Shown: one piece after another, positions 61,795 to 64,000 of the stretch
Layout: each line of letters starts with the position of its first letter
How positions within the stretch are numbered: the first letter of the stretch is position 1
DNA from: Verticillium longisporum
Taxonomy: Eukaryota > Ascomycota > Sordariomycetes > Glomerellales > Plectosphaerellaceae
Assembly (NCBI GenBank): GCA_019188255.1
Contig: JAETXT010000005.1
Span: 5,332,001-5,396,000, forward strand
DNA length: 64,000 bases
Direction of reading: 5' to 3'
Made by a program: the position numbers and the translations under genes
The notes under the pieces: generated by a model
Database searches by the model: none
Told to the model about the DNA's origin: nothing
The model's input: the letters and a program-made list of their open reading frames with translations, nothing else

Positions 61795-62505
61795 ATGGCC
61801 GACAAGAAGGGCAGCGCCTATGGCGCGCCAGCCGGCGACACGGACTTTCGCAAAACCTGGGACCTCGATGAATACGCCGCCAAGGCCAAGGCGCGCGAGG
61901 CGGAGGAACGCGAGGAGGCGAAAGCACGCTACGAGGCCAAGCTCGCCGGCAAAAAGTACTACAAGCCGCTGACGGGCAACGAGACGATGACGACGGCGCG
62001 GCAGTCGGGGCTCGACCTCTCGTCGCAGGTGGGCAAGACGCAGCTCGTGGCGGCAGGCGCAGGCGTCGGCAAGAGGGGGAGGAGTGCGGGTTTCTACTGC
62101 GAGGCGTGCGACCTGACGTTCAAAGACAACAAACAGTTTGTCGAGCACATGAACACGCCGCAGCACCTGGCGGCAACGGGGCAGAAGATGGAGGTGGAGA
62201 GGGCGTCGCCCGAGGAAGTCAAGGCGAGGATCCAATACTGGTGGGATCAGAAGGAGGAGTTTGTCAAGCAGCAGGCGACAGGTCTGCACGAGAGGTTGGA
62301 GCTGCGGCGGGCAGAGGACGAGAGAGAGGCCGGAGAGAAGAGGCGCAAGAGGAAGGAGGCCGACGAAAGGAGGCGGAAGGAGTGGGAAGAAGCGAAGAAG
62401 ATGAAAACAGAGAATGGGGACGATGTGAGGATTGAGGGCGAGCATGAGGAGGACGACATGATGGCTGCCATGGGCTTTGCCGGGTTTGGGACGTCGAAGA
62501 AGTGA
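61795..62505 (+). CDS. SNU23: U4/U6.U5 tri-snRNP zinc-finger protein Snu23 (ZMAT2 homologue)
   Basis: Intronless, 236 residues. The N-terminus (FRKTWDLDEYAAKAKAREAE) and a charged helix lead to a matrin-type C2H2 finger at about residues 99-123 (FYCEACDLTFKDNKQFVEHM, then NTPQH). The C-terminal half is a long Lys/Arg/Glu helix, ending with an acidic patch and MMAAMGFAGFGTSKK. Snu23 joins the spliceosomal tri-snRNP and acts around 5' splice-site transfer to U6 before activation. The start (CACCACCATGG) has a strong context. Length and layout match the fungal family. Confidence 0.94.
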   Translation: MADKKGSAYGAPAGDTDFRKTWDLDEYAAKAKAREAEEREEAKARYEAKLAGKKYYKPLTGNETMTTARQSGLDLSSQVGKTQLVAAGAGVGKRGRSAGFYCEACDLTFKDNKQFVEHMNTPQHLAATGQKMEVERASPEEVKARIQYWWDQKEEFVKQQATGLHERLELRRAEDEREAGEKRRKRKEADERRRKEWEEAKKMKTENGDDVRIEGEHEEDDMMAAMGFAGFGTSKK

Positions 62506-63010
62506 GTCGCGTGTTGCCCATGGCGAGGCTAAATGATACCCTAGAAATGAACAACGAGGTCAACTTGTACCTATTCGTTGCAACTCACTCAAGGTGGCAG
62601 AGCTGCCCGGTGCAATGGCACAAAACATCGAGACATCGAACTGGAAAGTCGACTCGAACCTGTTCGTGCTCACCGAGTCGGTCAAACAGTCGGTGAAGAA
62701 CGGACCCCGCCATCGGCAACGACCAAGAACGCTGTGGGTCGGTCTGCTGCTGGACCAGGCCAGACCAGTTCCAACCCCCACCATGACCAGCTGATCGACA
62801 TTGGCCCTGACCGCGACACGACAAACGATTGTTGCAAACGCCGGGATCTTTGCACCCATATACTCGCAGCGTCGTTCGCCAGCCACATTCTCTCGGCCAA
62901 TTCGTCTGCGGTCCTTGAGTCTGTCTCTACATCAACTGGCTTCTCTACCCCGCGTTCAGCCTCTCTCCTCTCTCCTTGTCCGCCCCTAGGAGCGCCTTCA
63001 ATCACCCATC
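62506..63010. other. Intergenic region, SNU23 to the E2 gene
   Basis: 505 bp between two genes on the same strand; C/T-rich from about 62920, which fits the leader of the downstream gene. No gene is seen. Confidence 0.45.
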
Positions 63011-63596
63011 ATGGCCTCTCCCTCAGGATCCTCCCTCCTCCTCGCCCGCTACTACAAAGACATGACCAAAGGTCAGGCCGCGAAGGACCTTCCTGGCGTC
63101 TCCGTCGGTCTCGTCAATAGCAACGTCTTCGAGTGGGAGGTCATGCTCATGATCAATGACGATTGCAAGTACTATGGTGGTCAGCACAATGTCCAGAACC
63201 CTAACGCATGGCGATATGCAAAGCTGATGAATACTGTCAGGCGGCTTCTTCCGCGCCCGTCTCACCTTCCCGCCAAACTTCCCCGACATGCCGCCCTCCA
63301 TGACGTTCCAGAACCCGATCCCCTTCCACCCCAACATCTACCCCGACGGCAAGCTGTGCATCTCGATCCTACACCCGCCAGGCGAGGATGAGTTCGCGTA
63401 CGAGGAGGCATCAGAGAGGTGGAGCTCCGTCCGCAGCCCCGAGAGCATCCTCGTCAGTGTCCTGAGTCTGTTCCATAGCCCGAATACCGAGTCGCCCGCC
63501 AATGTCGAGGCCGGGAGGTTGCTGCGAGAGGACACCAAGGAGTTCAGGAAACGGGTGCGCGTTTGCGTGAGGCAGAGTCAGGAGGAGAGTTTTTAA
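63011..63596 (+). CDS. Ubiquitin-conjugating enzyme E2, UBE2G1/Ubc15 type
   Basis: Two exons, 63011-63176 and 63241-63596, with a 64-nt intron (GTGGTC ... AAGCTGAT ... GTCAG), encode 173 residues. The E2 fold shows GLVNSNVFEWEVMLMI, RLTFPPNFPDMPPSMTF and the HPNIYPDGKLCISI active site, with the catalytic Cys near residue 95. Directly after it comes the acidic loop HPPGEDEFAYEEASERW that marks the Ubc7/UBE2G subfamily. The ending ANVEAGRLLREDTKEFRKRV and the VRQSQEESF tail are closer to animal UBE2G1 and fission yeast Ubc15 than to ER-bound Ubc7. Such enzymes build Lys48-linked chains; the partner ligases are not evident here. Confidence 0.92.
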
Positions 63597-64000
63597 GGTG
63601 CACACGGGTCCATTCGCGTACGGCGACCTTTTGAAGATACCCAGGCGTTAGCAAGACCGTGGATTGGGGGAGCACAGATTTGGCGGCAATGCCATAAAGT
63701 CACGGAACCAGACACTCTCGACCCAATTCGCAGGTTCATAATGTGTTCATCCAAAAATTGTCTGACTGCTTCAGGAGTCTATTCCAATCATGTCTACTTA
63801 TAATAACTCCAGTGGCAATCTCGCACCCAAAGCAAATCTATCCGAAACGATCCTACGCCGGCAACCTGCTACAACCCCATTCCTTTCCAGTCTAAATCAC
63901 TTGGTTCGTGTTCTCCGTGTCAGATAGTGATATGAGAGGGCGCACGTACGTACCTTAGTCAATGGTTGGCGAGCACTCGGAATCTGCATCACTTGCGCTC
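63597..64000. other. Window edge, 3' flank of the E2 gene
   Basis: 404 bp, AT-richer, no supported gene. GTACGTACCTTAG near 63946 resembles the dispersed GGTACC-type motif. Confidence 0.45.

Overview
The window is nuclear DNA from a filamentous ascomycete, most likely a Sordariomycete of the Hypocreales/Glomerellales group. The genes have short introns (about 50-130 nt) with GT...AG ends and CTGAC/CTAAC-type branch sites. They include a fungal Ras of the CCxxCVLM type, a HET-domain gene, a BLI-3 homologue and a GPI-anchored wall protein. The GC-rich intergenic DNA carries a recurring GGTACCTAGGTA-like motif typical of these genomes. No bacterial, viral or transposon genes, rRNA, tRNA or CRISPR were recognised.

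Left third (1-28.7 kb), mostly single-copy housekeeping genes in alternating orientation: IML1 (TORC1-inhibiting SEACIT/GATOR1 subunit, minus); a 5.3 kb non-coding stretch; an FNIP/Lst4-type TORC1 regulator (plus); SCC2/Mis4 cohesin loader (minus); RPA12 (Pol I subunit, plus); LIA1 deoxyhypusine hydroxylase (minus); NBP35 Fe-S scaffold ATPase (plus); AIM7/GMF (minus); and a stand-alone molybdopterin-binding-fold protein related to the FLAD1 N-terminus (plus).

Middle (28.7-50 kb), gene-poor: 6.4 kb without a recognisable gene but with a CAGG tetranucleotide array; RAS (plus) behind a long pyrimidine-rich leader; a 1029-residue protein with six consecutive Zn2Cys6-like cysteine modules (minus), the most unusual protein here; a Thr/Ser-rich GPI-anchored wall protein (minus); then about 5 kb with no supported gene.

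Right part (50-64 kb): a secreted, single-pass kelch-repeat protein (plus), an F-box-like protein (minus), BLI-3 FMN-binding protein (plus), DPH5 diphthine synthase (minus), a HET-domain protein (minus), SNU23 splicing factor (plus) and a UBE2G1/Ubc15-type ubiquitin-conjugating enzyme (plus).

The genes do not form one pathway, but two themes recur. IML1 and the Lst4-like gene both feed amino-acid signals to TORC1 and lie side by side. LIA1, NBP35 and DPH5 serve translation-factor modification and its Fe-S supply. Reading frames of IML1 (twice), NBP35, DPH5, the HET gene and the F-box gene break inside conserved sequence, each explicable by loss of one base from a short homopolymer or two bases from a dinucleotide-like run. 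The wall-protein gene has a further ambiguous break. Because essential genes are hit, consensus (long-read type) deletions are more likely than real pseudogenes. All function calls come from reading the sequence; no database search was run.
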